Assembly: GCA_029531795.1 (NCBI GenBank)
Contig: JAPEIS010000001.1
Coordinates: forward strand, 4,960,001-5,024,000
Direction of reading: 5' to 3'
From: Sclerotinia nivalis
Lineage: Eukaryota > Ascomycota > Leotiomycetes > Helotiales > Sclerotiniaceae
Length of the DNA: 64,000 nt
The notes beneath the pieces are model-generated. The model was not told the origin of the DNA. It saw only the letters and a program-made list of their open reading frames with translations, and made no database searches. Shown here piece by piece: positions 49,339 to 61,468 of the stretch (positions are counted from its first letter, which is position 1; each line of letters opens with the position of its first letter). Both the position numbers and the translations under genes were made by a program.

Positions 49339-51213
49339 TTACAACTTGGCTCCAACAATCTCGGCCCACTTCTCGGTGGAGAAGGACTTGGGGCGCTCAA
49401 TTGGGGCTCCGACAGCTCGGTCGATGATCAATTGTGGGAGGACACCAATCGCACGGGAAACACCGAAAAGAACGGTATAGTAGTTGGCCTCAGTCAAACC
49501 GTAGTATTGGAGCAAGACACCAGAGTGCTAGGGAAACGTCAGTTATTGCGTATGGATCTTTGGGAATGGTGTTCAACTTACAGCATCCACGTTAGGGAAT
49601 GGGTTCTTGGCTGTAAAGAAGAAAGAAATATAAAGTTAGTGAAGATATTCCAAAATTGGTCGGGGCCGATATGAGGGGTATGACAGGGGTAGGGAGGGGT
49701 TAAGGAAATGCGGGGTGGACATCCAACCCCTCCATAACCCAGGTGTCATCCAGAATTTAGAATGTGCTTACTCTTTCCGTGCTCAGTGAGAACACCTGGA
49801 GCAATCTTGTAAACTTGGCTGACAAGCTTGTACATAGGGTCTGTGGATGTTTGTTAGTTTGATATTATAAAATCACGTGATAAACGGTAACTTACCCGAT
49901 GGCAAGTGCTTCTCGGCAAATTCTCTCTGAGCCATGTAACGGGGATCGGTCTTGCGGAGAACGGCGTGACCGTAACCTGGAACGACTTGACCGGCGTTAA
50001 GAGTAGACCACAAGTAGTTCTTGATGGCCTCATCACTGAGGTCATCACCAATAGCAGCCTTCATCTTGGTGAGCCAGTTCAAGACTTCTTGGTTGGCGAG
50101 TCCGTGGAGAGGACCAGCAAGACCGTTCAAACCAGCAGCAAGGGACAACATTGGGGAGCTAAGAGCAGATCCAACCAAGTGAGTGGTGTGAGCAGAGACG
50201 TTACCACCCTCGTGATCAGTGTGGATGGTGAGGTACAATCTCATCAACTCAATGAAGTCCTTGTTCTCGCCAAATCCGAGTTGGTTGGCGAAGTTGAAGG
50301 AGTAATCCTTGTCCTTTTGGACAGCAGCGACCTTTCCGCCCTTGAAGACGTTTTGATAGATTCTGGCGGCAATGGTGGGGAGCTTGGCAATCAAATCCAT
50401 TGAGTCCTCGAAAGTGTGACCCCAGTACTCAGTCTTCTTCATTCCCTTAGCATAAGCCTTGGCGAATGCGGACTCGTGCTCGAGAGCAGTGACAGCGATG
50501 GAGAATTGTGCCATTGGGTGGAGATCGCTTGGGCATCGGTCGATGAGCTCTTCGACGAACTTTGGTACGTCGGAACGAGCGGCCCACTCAGCGGAAAGAT
50601 CCCGAACTTGTTGCTCGCTGGGAACTTCACCGGTCAAAAGGAGCCAGAAAAGACCTCGGGTTAGATTAGCAACTGCGCATAAAAATGGACGTCATTTTAA
50701 GTTTTACCTTCTGGCAAAGGCTCTTGTCCACCTGGTGCCTTTGGGAGGAGTTCCTGGCACTCTGGGATAGTCTTTCCTCTGAAACGGATACCCTCCTCGG
50801 AATCGAGAACTGAACCTTCCCAGACTAATGACTTGATACCACGAGCACCACCGTAGACTTGGTCCAAAGTAACCTCGCCAACGACCTTGCTTCCATAACC
50901 CCTGCGAGAATGAGTATATATAAATGCTATGTGTGCCGTTTTAGGTCATCGATAAGATAGATGTTTCTTACTTGCGGAGAGCTTTGATTTGCTCAATCTT
51001 CTCTGGGAGCTGCTCGGCGAAACGCTCCTTCAAAGTCTAGAAGTAAAGAATAATCAGTAAAAATTGATTTGTGCGCATGGCGAAAGGTTTCGAGTATACC
51101 TGAGTTTTCGATGAATAGCATCGCAAGCCATTAAAGGCAGCAAATTTTGCACCGAATGTTGGAGCTCTAATGGATGCTCTAAGAGCGGCTTGACCGATAC
51201 GAAGGGATGCCAT
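49339..51213 (-). CDS. CIT1: Citrate synthase, mitochondrial, 472 aa
   Basis: Seven exons on the minus strand: 51213-51100, 51036-50972, 50901-50708, 50654-49896, 49840-49772, 49610-49582 and 49527-49339. The N-terminus ([20 protein letters not shown], up to LRCYSSKTQ) is a typical mitochondrial presequence. Family motifs include [63 protein letters not shown], and the active-site blocks [13 protein letters not shown] (catalytic His), [17 protein letters not shown] (second His) and NVDAHSGVLL (catalytic Asp). It ends [11 protein letters not shown] with no SKL-type peroxisomal signal, so it is the mitochondrial enzyme that condenses acetyl-CoA and oxaloacetate, step one of the TCA cycle. A 2-methylcitrate synthase is the main alternative, but the close match to Cit1 blocks favours citrate synthase. 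Its neighbour YHM2 exports citrate. Confidence 0.94.
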
Positions 51214-52398
51214 CTTGAAAGATGTATGGTAATTGCAATAAAAGATGCAAAATTGTAGGTATGATGGAGTAGAAATTTAAGAACAGATTCCGGCTTGTGG
51301 ACGGAGAAAAAGCTAGGAGACCCGTTAGCGTTGAGTTGAGACCGACCAGAATCTTACAGAAAAAGCTTCCCCTACATAAACTACGTCAACCTTCGATATT
51401 TTATGAACACGAGTTATTCCGAAATGTGAGACGGAAATCCCCACAAATCACAGAAATCACACAAACCAAGCAATTTCATTAATTTAATTGGTTGTTTGAA
51501 TAGAGAACGACTTTTACTCCGCACAGCTGGTATTTTTATTGAAATATGGCGGGGCGGAGAGAGTTCAGTAATTTGAGGTGGTTATATTATAAAACAGCGA
51601 AAAAATCGGCAAATGAATAATTATTGAGCGAGTGCATACATAGGTAGATACCGTATCTACCAAGGTATTAATTACGTAGAAAAGAACAATTTCAATTTCA
51701 ACTTCGATAAGTATCATACATTTCTCTTTGTTTCAATTTTGTTATCTTTTGTTCAACCAATCATATTCTTTATTTTGCTTCATTTTTACATTTCTTAAAA
51801 CTCTTCTTTCATGTTATTCACCATTTACTCATCCCGTCTTTGACTGACCTCGGTTGAATTAATTTTGGTTGAGTGAAACATCGATGATTCTGCGTGTCGT
51901 GCACGTGATATTGAGATTAATGGATGACTAACTAGCGGCATGAAAAACAAGCCCTTCCCTTTTACTAAATGGTTAATCGAGCCATCAAAGCTACTACAAG
52001 TTAATCCTAAACTCCAACCTTTTCTCAAATTCAACAACTTCAATCTTCCCAAACTTATTTGGTTCCATCTACTTGCACCTGAGGTAATCTACCAAAAAAA
52101 GAAAAGTAATCAAAACATCGTTACATTAGTAGCGATTTCTACCTTCTGCCACAAATTTCTCCAGAATATCATCGGGGTTCGTAAGAACTCTAGACTTTAC
52201 GTGACGGTCGCAGATCCGTAGTCGCGATAGATCCGTTCATCAAATCTTTCATCGTAGCCCAGTATCTGGAATCGAGTTGGTGAAGAATCAAATCATAGAG
52301 AGTAATCTAGATTTATTGTCACCTCATCGATAACAATTCGTCGCGTTGATTTGAAGAACTGAGTCCATATCTTCAGTGGTTGAGGAGTCATATTCAAT
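51214..52398. other. Divergent promoter region of citrate synthase and SEB1
   Basis: 1.2 kb, AT-rich, no gene. It must contain the promoters of both flanking genes. I see no clear regulatory motif. Confidence 0.6.
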
Positions 52399-55032
52399 AT
52401 GTCTTCCCCAGTAGCAGAATTAGAAGCTGGCCTTCAAGCCATGGTACAATTGAAACCCCCCGGTGTATCAGGATCTCGAATTCAAAGCCTCACAAACCTC
52501 TGCACCCAAAATATTCAGGTATGCGAATAATCTAATGTTCCTAAACTTCCATCCCTACCATCGCCCTACCGCGGCTCTACCCTCTCCTTATCTGCGAGCT
52601 CTAGCTAATATCTTATTCTCTTTGTAGCAAGAATCCGCCTTGGTTCAGAAATTATATGTTCACTTTAAGAAGACACCCGGCACCCACAAACTTGGCACCC
52701 TCTACGTCGTAGACTCTGTAACTCGAAAATGGACCGAACAAGCCAAACTTGCTTCACAAACCATAAATAGTTCTGCCCCGGATGGTACATATGCTGCTGG
52801 TGTACATAAAGTAAAGGAATTGCTCCCCGCTTTTATGAACGACATAATCCAATCTGCTCCCAATGATCAAAAGGTACGCCAGTATATTCAAAGTGCTCGA
52901 ACTGAGTAGTTTCCAGCATAGCTATGTTCTATGTCTGCGTGAAAATTTGCTTCCAAGATATCATACATATTCCTCAACCGAGATATCATTGTGCACCTTC
53001 TTTATTCACTGTTCCTCCATATGAATTCCTACTTACTTGACATTTCTTGTTTTTGTAGGACAAGATTAGAAAATTAGTTGATATCTGGGAAAAAGGACAA
53101 ACCTTCCCTTCGCAAATGTTGAACGGATTTAAAGAGAAGTTGGATGCAACAAATGGTAAGACTATCACATATGATCCTGATAGAAGACAACGTTGTCGTG
53201 TATCTAACCATAATTCACCCACCATGTAGATAGTACAACACCCACAGGAAGTCCTCCACCAAATCTTCAAGCAACCTTAGGTTTACAACCAAATTCATCA
53301 ACCTCGACTATGGCACCTCCACAAACAGCATCTGCGCCTCCTAACACATCATCGATTTTAGCAGCTCTCGCAACTATGGCGAATACTGCCCGTCAAAATC
53401 CTACTCCAACTCCAGTTGCTTCTGCCCCACCTGTTAATCCATACAATGTATCACATGCGCAGAATAATCCTACTCAACCACCTCAAGCATTAAACCAGAG
53501 TTTGCCATTTTCGGTTGCTCCTCAACCTGTAAACGCCCCAGCTACTTCGATGCCTGCTTATGGTCAAGTTCCAAGTAATGGAATCCCGAACTTTGCCAGT
53601 AATCCAAATCCTTTCCCAGGTGCTCCACCAATGAATCCTCCCGGTAATCTCGATCCAGCTACGCAACAGCAGGTAGCTTTAATCAAGGCACTTGCAGCAA
53701 CTGGTGTTCCAGCTGAACAAATTGCTGGTATTTTAGCAGCTATGGGTAATCAAGGAGCTGCAGCTGGCGTGCCACCTCCGTTTGCTCAAAATCAAAATAC
53801 TCATACTCAAAATAATTGGGGTGTCAGAGATGATGCACGTGACCGAAATGGTTTCCATGATTCTATGAGATCACCACCTGGTCGTTATCGCCGTCGTTCT
53901 AGATCTCCATCTCCTCAACGTGGTTGGGGTGGTCGTGATTCTCCCAATGCTCGTCGTCGTGATGATTTTGATAGAGAATCTCCAGCACGTATCAGAGGTG
54001 CCGATGATCGCGGTAGAGGTGGACGTGTCCGAGGTAATGATTACCGCCAACGCAGCCCCCAACGCCGTCGCAGCAATACACCTCCTAGATCAAGTACCGG
54101 TGGACCCAAATGGGTTGGGCATGATGCATCAATTGGTAAAGGAAATATCAAAGGTAAGTTATCAATTCTCCGGTTTTTTTGATTGAAGTAATTCTAACAA
54201 AATGTGCAGTTCTCAGTCGCACTTTGTTCGTTGGTGGAGTTACGTAAGTCAATGCCTAGTCTTTGTCACTTCGAATGTTTTCTTTTGAAGATTTATTTGT
54301 CCATACTGACTTTTTAAAGTTCTTCCGAACACGAATTGAAATCACTCTTCAATCAATATGGTGATGTGCAAACTTGTATTGTTAACAAGGAAAAGCGCCA
54401 TGCTTTTGTTAAGATGGTTAGTCGCGAGCATGCCGTCAATGCCAAGGAGGCCATGGAAAAAAATAGAAGTCCTGATTCTTCATTGAGAGTATGTACATCA
54501 CATATAAATACCTTCCATCAAATTGTTTGCTAACGTTAAATTCTAGACTCGTTGGGGTGTAGGTTTTGGGCCACGCGACTGCAGCGATTATCAAACAGGT
54601 ATCAGCATCATCCCAATCAGCAAACTTACCGATGCGGACCGAAAGTGGATGCTCAATGCGGAATATGGTGGCAGTGGAGGTCAAGAAATTGAACCTGGTA
54701 TGGTTGTCGAAGAGCCTGATATTGAAATCGGTCAAGGTGTTTCGTCCAAGGCAATTAGTCGTCGCATGCAAACCGACAATGGTGGAAAGAATGGTCCAAA
54801 ATCTGGTCGCGAATACGAGGAGGAGGAGAGACCTCGTTATCGTCGTGATCGAGATGATCGTCGGGATGAAGGTCACAAATTCCCTGCCAACACTGTTCCG
54901 CCAGTCATGCCACCATTTCCGTTGGGCTCATTTCCTTACCCTCTCCCAACTCTTCCTAATGGACTGCCAATGTTCCCTCCTGGATTTACCTTTCCTGGTC
55001 AACAGCCACCACCACCACCACCGGGTACATGA
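52399..55032 (+). CDS. SEB1: Seb1/Nrd1-type CID-RRM transcription termination factor, 691 aa
   Basis: Exons 52399-52518, 52628-52873, 53059-53155, 53230-54153, 54210-54243, 54320-54488 and 54547-55032; all phases agree. The CTD-interacting domain fills residues 1-150 (LYVHFKKTPGTHKLGTLYVV, KIRKLVDIWEKGQTFP). Then come a Pro/Asn/Gln-rich region, an Arg/Asp/Ser-rich tract (about 345-430), and the RRM (RTLFVGGVTSSEHELKSLF, RHAFVKMVSREHAV) followed by the Nrd1/Seb1-specific block WGVGFGPRDCSDYQTGISII and PISKLTDADRKWMLNAEYGG. The tail is Pro-rich (QQPPPPPPG). Seb1 in fission yeast binds Ser2-P polymerase II CTD and GUA-containing nascent RNA to drive 3'-end formation and termination; Nrd1 in budding yeast terminates short non-coding RNAs. 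In filamentous fungi lacking a clear Nab3 partner the Seb1-like role is likelier. Confidence 0.95.
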
Positions 55033-57860
55033 TCCAGCTCAAACACTTCGTCAATATTTCGTACAACAATTTCGTCGGGGCGTTTTACTTCACACGATTC
55101 ATACCACGCATTTCTGTGGTGTTCAGGCGTACAAGATACCTCGATTATGGCTCTGGTTTGCCACCTGGAAAAATTCTTCGGTGTCATAAAATCAAGAGCA
55201 AACAGGATCACAGCATAGCAATTAACAAGTAGGGCAGTGCACCGTTTGGATGACCTCCACGTTACGCATGTACACTTCTTGCGTTTATCAACTTCTTTCC
55301 TTTCATGTTTATGTAGCTAGCTACCCTGCCTTCCTGCTACTTTCTTAATACAAATACCCAAATTTATGAATACTTCTATATGCTTGGTAAAGTGATTTGA
55401 TGAAATAGTGTTTGGTGAAATTTGGACGAATAGGCCGGACTTAGGGATGATCAAGTCAGTGGTGAGGCTTTACTCCCTTAGCTGTCAGCACCTGTGTAGT
55501 ACAAACAGAGAGAGTATATTCATGAATAGCAAGATAGAAGTAAGTCAATCGTATAATCCCCCAAAGGCCGATTGTTTAGCTTACTTCTACTCAAAACAAA
55601 TGGTCTGCCTTATGCTAAAAGATTTCGTGTTTCCTTCTGTTTTATCTATTTTTGCTATTCAATCGAAGGGATTTTTCTATTGTTACTTATATAATGTGTT
55701 ATTGTAGTAATATTTACTACTGAGCGCATTAGTGAGTGCCATTGTCATTGTCATTGTAGGATTGTATCGCCAGCTCCCTTCCTCCCCATCTTCCCAAGCG
55801 GGGTTTTTTTGGGGGTGGCGGAGAAACTGGGCTTTTGTGACTAGAGGAGGGATATTCTTGATTTGATGTTTAGTCTGGTTTGCGGTTTGTACTCGCCCTT
55901 TTGAGGAATTGTTGCTCTTTCGTTTTTTTGTGTGACATCTGGGAAGGGGAATATGGAGTTGTTGTATACTATACTATACTACTTCTTATTTCGAGTGCTG
56001 CATGGAAGGAAATACGTAGTTTGGAATTTTTTGATCATATGCCAGGTATGCGGTAATGGAACCACTCACACATTGAGAAGGGTTATGCCGGATGATCTAG
56101 TAGGCAAAAATCTCTATAGTACTTTAAAGAGATTGCGCATACCTTTAGGAAACTAGTGCTTGGAGGTTTTCAGGAATTTTCTTATGCTAAATGCAGTCAG
56201 TCTATGGTTCTTAGAAAGATAAAGTATTCATTGCTGTTGGTATATCTAATGGCAGGCAAGCACATGATCTTCTTCTTCTTCTTGTCTTTTTTTCGGTGGC
56301 ATATACTTTAAACCCTTAACTTTCCCCCGTGGACACTATCATCTATATCACAACTCAGCACTTCTCACTGCATAGGAGATCTCAAGAGTTATGGCGTAAT
56401 TAGGGCCTGCCCGTATTTTCTCTCAAGTATAAGAGTGTGAAAGCACTCTTCCGCTCTCTCTCAAATTTCTTATAACCAGACTCGCAATTTCTTGTGAACA
56501 TGATCGCAGAACTCCTCATCTCCGATTCGACATGTTGATTTCAGAAAGAGGCTAGCTAGCACTCCACTCCCATTTTATAGATAGACGTCTGTAACATCAT
56601 ACATACGCCTACCTTCTTACTCCCGAATTCTCGCATTTCTTTCTATCCTTCTATCCCTCCATCCAAATCTCAATTTGACTCGATTCGACTTTGCTATTTG
56701 CATTTCTCTCCTGCTTACCTTTGCAAAATATAATGGATATACGCTCAACCTTCTTCGCTATATTTCCACCGAGATTTAGATTTAGATCGAATAACTATTC
56801 AATCCTATCTCCCCCCACTACCTCACGGTCTCCTTTCTCCAACACTCGCTGAGAGGCGGAGTCACTTCAGGTAACAGGAAATATTATCTTTCCGCATGTG
56901 CTGAATATTTATATTTGTGATGTGATCAAGAGAAATCAATAATTACAAAAACTATAGTGGTGCAAACTTTCAGAGATAGTACAAGATACACGATGAGATT
57001 TTTGGGCATGGGATTTATTTCATGTAATGATAGTAGAGTTAGGGGTATTACTTTTCGAATAATGTGGGATCTTGAAAATCTGTCGCCAAGTGCAGAAATC
57101 ACAATGCCATTGCAATTAGTGTTTATACACAGAGGTATTAATATTCTACGGCAACGACAACACTTAAACTCTTCACTTCTCTACTTTCCTTGTTGATTTT
57201 TGCTGGCAATGGAATGGAGGGGAAAGGATTTCTGATGGTGGTGGGAAAGGAAAATCCTCTTATTGTCATTTAGTGCTCGTTTCTTCCATCTAACTACATA
57301 TTCAACATCCCTATATCTCCTTACTTACTTTAAAGCTTAAAATTACACAAGCCGTTGTGATCACTGATTTATCATCCAATACAAATTCAACCCAGCACCT
57401 CCATTAAAAATTAAAACCAACTCATAAACCCCCCAAAAAGCAACATAAGATCTTACGATAATTCACACACCGGCCGTTGGACTACACTTGGAGATGGTAT
57501 TTCCTCGACGGAGGTACTGCATGTCATACATGCATGACTGATAGAATGGGTTAATAGCTTAGCTTAGATGTTTTTGACAGCGATTTGGACTCGATATTAG
57601 CTATATTATATATAGCTATCGTTGTAATATATTATCGAATTCATTGTCGTCTCTCTTCACGATCCCTTTTTCATTCCATAAAAATATTCGATATTATGGC
57701 ATCATTAAAATTAGCAGGGTATTATCATTTCATATGTAATTTTTACATTTCCTCGTAATCTCCACGATATCAGCATCAGGCACGCAATATCAAGCCCTCA
57801 CCATTTATTTTCTCCACGCATTTGAAAAAAAAAAAGGCAATCACAATCCCACCAGCCATC
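55033..57860. other. 2.8-kb convergent intergenic region, no gene seen
   Basis: 3' ends of SEB1 and FET3 face each other. It contains CATTGT iterations (about 55740-55758), a TTC run (56271-56286) and C/T-rich stretches near 56630-56850. No coding or RNA gene is supported, and there is no relic I can read. Confidence 0.55.
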
Positions 57861-59943
57861 TTACTTCTCCACAGTAAAAACCTCTGGAACAAATACCGCT
57901 TCACGACTTCCACTTCCTTCCCCTTCTAATCTCATCTTCTCAGCTTCTTTATCCGCATCTCCCATCTCCGCCAAACCATACCACGTAATGGTAGCCAATC
58001 CCAAAAATGCCGCCAAGCAACTAAAGAACATGGCCACGATTCCCTTCGCCGTGAAACCCGCAGGCAACGGCCCGGGCGCCACATTAGCACCCTTCAAATT
58101 CAAAAAGTCCACTGTGTTACCCGCCGCATTACCTGTATATGGTATACCACGGGCTTCACAAGCAGCAATGTGGTTCTCGGGAATAGTAAGAGATTTCTGG
58201 AGTTGGAGAGGTGCTTCGATCATGGTTGCGATGAGACCCTGGTCGACGTGCCATTCAATGTGGCAGTGGAAGAGCCAGGCGCCGGGGTTGTCGGATTTGA
58301 AACGGAGGACGAGATAGCCAGATGGACGAAGGACGACAGTATCGCGGCGCATGGGAATGGACGGGTATGTTGTTTCGGTGGTGTTGGTAGAGTCAAATAT
58401 GCCCGCATCTTCGTCGGAGCGCTGGATTACCTGGAAGTTGTGGCCGTGAAGATGAAATGGATGCTTCCCAGAGTCTGAAGGGCGTTAGTTGATATCTTAG
58501 GGATATAGTTTGTAGCTAAGGACGGAGGTTATGCGGTTGGTTTCGACAATTATAGATTTGTACTTACCAAGGTTATTTACAACGATTTCGATTGTTTGCT
58601 CGTAGTCAAGAACAAAAGAGTGGGTAAACTCCCCATAAACGGCAGGGTTTGTAGCATGATCTCCGGCAGACATAATTGTATATAGGGCAGGGACCTTTGG
58701 GGAGACGTATGTAATGTTGTTGGAGAATGCACTTTTAAGGGTCAGCACTGTGATGTATCAATATGGAAGTATCACTTACTATGGTTTACCATTTCCAAGC
58801 ACATCCATGACCACATCGAGACTGATTGTCTGATGAGGTTCCGGAAGTAGGGGCATTTCATCATAAGGCACAAGGTTGAAATCGTCAAAATCATTGTATT
58901 CATCGACAAATGCGGCGTCCGGCAGAGCTTTAGTATCGTCGTAGACGAGCCACCCCGTTCCATTCCAATTCAAGTCGTCAGGGAGTACGTCAAACAGGGA
59001 CTAAAATGCTTCAGTGAATGTTCCCCTCTTGAGGGAGATTTCACTTACCGTATCCATGCTTGTAACAAAAGCAAAGTTCGCCGAGGTGTCATTCTTGGTG
59101 GTGAGCAAAAAGCTATATCGTTGAGCTGCGGCGACATAGATAGATTTTGCCTCGGCCTTTTTAGTCCAGACACCATCTACTTCTACGATAGTTATGTTAT
59201 GGCCTTCGAACCAGATGTACTGGCCAGCAAAAGCACCAATGTTGACCACGCGGAAAAGATACGTCCTCCCAGGTTTTACTGAGACAGTGAGGTTTTGAGT
59301 GTCGTTGAGAAGAACGGCTTGTGGGACGGGTTCTGCTCCGGTTGGGTTTTCAACCCCAAGGAACTTAGGAATCCATATTTGCATCTCTTCGTGGTACCAG
59401 TCTGAGACTGAGATAACGACTTCCTCGTCGACCTCCTCCGCATATGGAAAGTCTGGATCCGTGATAATGAATGGTGCTCTGAGTCCATCTGGGTATTGCC
59501 CCTTGTCGTGAGAATGATACCAATAAGTGCCAGGCTGGTTGGCCTAAGACTGATTTAGCGGATGGTCATAGACATTTCGACGGACTTACCGTAAAATTGT
59601 AGATGAATCTTGAGCCGGATGGAATACCGCATTGAGTTACTTGTGCAGGACCGTCCATGTGATTAGTGCCATTCATGAAAAGACCGTGGAAATGAAGGGT
59701 TGTGGTTTGATTGCCAAGTTGATTGTCAACATTAACAATTACTTGGTCACCAACATTTGCTCTCATAACAGGTAATGGCCATTTTCCATTGATGCCAATG
59801 GTTGGACGTTCATAGGCGCCATCCGGGTTTGCTCTAACCCAAGTAATGTTGAAGTCATAAGTAACAGTTGCCGCTTCTGTGAGAAGTGAGAATGCCAGAA
59901 GCAGCGCCGAGAAAATAGGAAAGAATGATAGAGAAATCGCCAT
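57861..59943 (-). CDS. FET3: Fet3-type multicopper ferroxidase, 615 aa
   Basis: Exons on the minus strand: 59943-59590, 59543-59049, 59000-58780, 58731-58568 and 58474-57861. A signal peptide ([20 protein letters not shown], cleavage near residue 24) leads to [15 protein letters not shown], a Fet3 hallmark. Copper ligands lie in four blocks: HFHG (84-87), GTYWYHSH (123-130), [10 protein letters not shown] (416-425) and HCHIEWH (481-487), giving the type 1 site and the trinuclear cluster. A membrane helix at about 556-580 anchors the C-terminus, leaving the oxidase domain outside. There are many N-glycosylation sequons. Fet3 oxidises Fe2+ to Fe3+ and passes it to Ftr1. The divergent neighbour is Ftr1 and both share a 1.5-kb promoter. 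A laccase is excluded by the membrane anchor and pairing. Confidence 0.96.
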
Positions 59944-60173
59944 CTTTCTGTTGACCGAGATTATCAGCCCAAGAGGGGGAAGGATTGGAAAAGATCTCGA
60001 AAAGCGGATTTATTTTGTAAGTGAATGGTGGGAGCTATGTCAACACGTGAGAAGAGAAATCAATAATCTCGTGCAAAGCTGCCGATTAGGTGGTAAAGTG
60101 GATATTCGAAGACTTTGTTGAAAAGGGAATTGGATCTAGATGGTGTCAGGATCTAATTTTTTTTAATCAGATG

Positions 60174-60182
60174 ATCTGATAA
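60174..60182 (+). promoter_or_regulatory. SreA/Sre1-type GATA site (ATCTGATAA)
   Basis: Exact match to ATCWGATAA, the consensus bound by siderophore-regulator GATA factors in Aspergillus and relatives. About 230 bp upstream of the FET3 ATG. Confidence 0.65.
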
Positions 60183-60393
60183 GATATCTAGCGTATTCCG
60201 GACCAACGACTGACGAGCCTGCGAGACTGTGTGGAGTGAAGTTCAATCCAGGGGACTAGGACGGACTAGTGGATGATCGAGCTAAGAGTAATGAAGTCTT
60301 GTTTAAATTGCAAAGATGCAGTAAGCTCGTGATTGCAAGATCTTTTTTGCGATCTGCAGCAAAGATTTAAGGATATAAAATTTGAATTACGAC

Positions 60394-60407
60394 TACATGT
60401 ACATGTA
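60394..60407. promoter_or_regulatory. 14-bp palindrome TACATGTACATGTA
   Basis: Perfect inverted repeat in the FET3/FTR1 promoter, with a further GTATGTAC overlapping its 3' side. Palindromic TGTACA cores suggest a dimeric DNA-binding protein; identity unknown. Confidence 0.45.
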
Positions 60408-60530
60408 TGTACTCGGTGCTGCCAGAAAGTATAAAACTCCGAATGTTAAATCAGTGTTAATCACTATGAAGAAAGAAAGGAAACCCTTGAAAATGGGGCA
60501 GTTTGACCAATAAGAACAATTGTTCCCTAT

Positions 60531-60546
60531 ACTGTACATGTACAGT
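60531..60546. promoter_or_regulatory. 16-bp palindrome ACTGTACATGTACAGT
   Basis: Perfect inverted repeat, followed at once by CTGTACTGCACA. Same TGTACA core as the palindrome 130 bp away. Confidence 0.5.
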
Positions 60547-60573
60547 CTGTACTGCACATATTCAAGCCGGAAA

Positions 60574-60597
60574 TACAGCAAAATGTACAGCAAAATG
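60574..60597 (+). repeat. 12-bp direct repeat (TACAGCAAAATG) x2
   Basis: Two identical head-to-tail copies 20 bp before the second ATCTGATAA site; may be part of the same regulatory cluster. Confidence 0.85.
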
Positions 60598-60617
60598 AAA
60601 TGAGCAGTAAATTGATG

Positions 60618-60626
60618 ATCTGATAA
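60618..60626 (+). promoter_or_regulatory. SreA/Sre1-type GATA site (ATCTGATAA)
   Basis: Second exact copy, near the middle of the promoter (about 675 bp from the FET3 ATG and 840 bp from the FTR1 ATG). Confidence 0.65.
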
Positions 60627-61270
60627 TAAATAACCTCTGCTTATCTCACCGAATAATCGAATTAGCTTGTGAGACTAAGTAGTAAAGGGTTAGGCTAAAA
60701 TATAAGCATAAAACTAGAAGTCCAACTGGAACATAAGCTTTCATGTTTACTAGGCACTCGGAATAATCCCTCACGCAATTCTTGCTAACAGCTTGTTACG
60801 AGGACTAGGCAAAGCTTAAAATTTCGACGGAAATATCCCAAATGGTTGAGAATTTTTCGAAAGACCTCTTTAGAACTCTTTAGCCATCTTACATCAGACT
60901 GATATGTATATATATGGATATTTGAGTAAAATAAGATTCATAATGAAGTGCTCTTGTTCTGTGTACCAAATGAACTCGTTTTTGGTCGCATATCGGCAGG
61001 GAATCAAGGATATCAATACTAAGTTTTGTGCTTCCCGACCTCTTCATATCGACCAATCAACATTTCCGAGTGTCATGTCAACATGTGCCATTAACCGATA
61101 ACAGGCTAGAGATTTTGAAAAGTATTATTGCAGGAAACTTTCCTATTTCTTTGAACAAGGATTAATGCAATTCACTTGGCCACGAGGTAGCTTAAGCTCG
61201 AACACTTTTTCCACTTGACCGGTCAGACCCGGTCCGATCTGTCTAGCTGTAATCAGATCCTCGTTTGTTT

Positions 61271-61279
61271 TTATCAGAT
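61271..61279 (-). promoter_or_regulatory. SreA/Sre1-type GATA site, minus strand (TTATCAGAT on plus)
   Basis: Third exact copy, about 190 bp upstream of the FTR1 ATG, so each gene has one site within about 250 bp of its start. Confidence 0.65.
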
Positions 61280-61468
61280 CCACGTCCACTCTTTCCCTTG
61301 TTCAGTTTGTTGAAATACTGGATAAATGCACCATACTTCCGTACTCATTACTGGCACTCAGATTCCTCTTTAAGAGTTAGGTTTCTTTTCCCTTTGTTGC
61401 AGCGCGCGATTGCAACTTTACAATCTCATTAGTGATCGCAAAAGAATAAATCAGGCCTTATTGTAAAC

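Larger units (their letters stand above)
59944..61468. promoter_or_regulatory. Shared divergent promoter of FET3 and FTR1
   Basis: 1525 bp with no gene. It holds three exact ATCTGATAA motifs (listed separately), a fourth weaker TTATC near 59959, palindromes built on TGTACA (60394-60546), a 12-bp tandem repeat (60574-60597), and CCAAT-type cores at about 60507 and 61048. Fungal iron genes are repressed by the GATA factor SreA/Sre1 when iron is plentiful and regulated by HapX with the CCAAT complex under starvation; both kinds of site are visible. Confidence 0.75.

Noticed and set aside
49906..50403. 165-codon plus-strand open frame
   Set aside because: Antisense shadow of the main citrate synthase exon.
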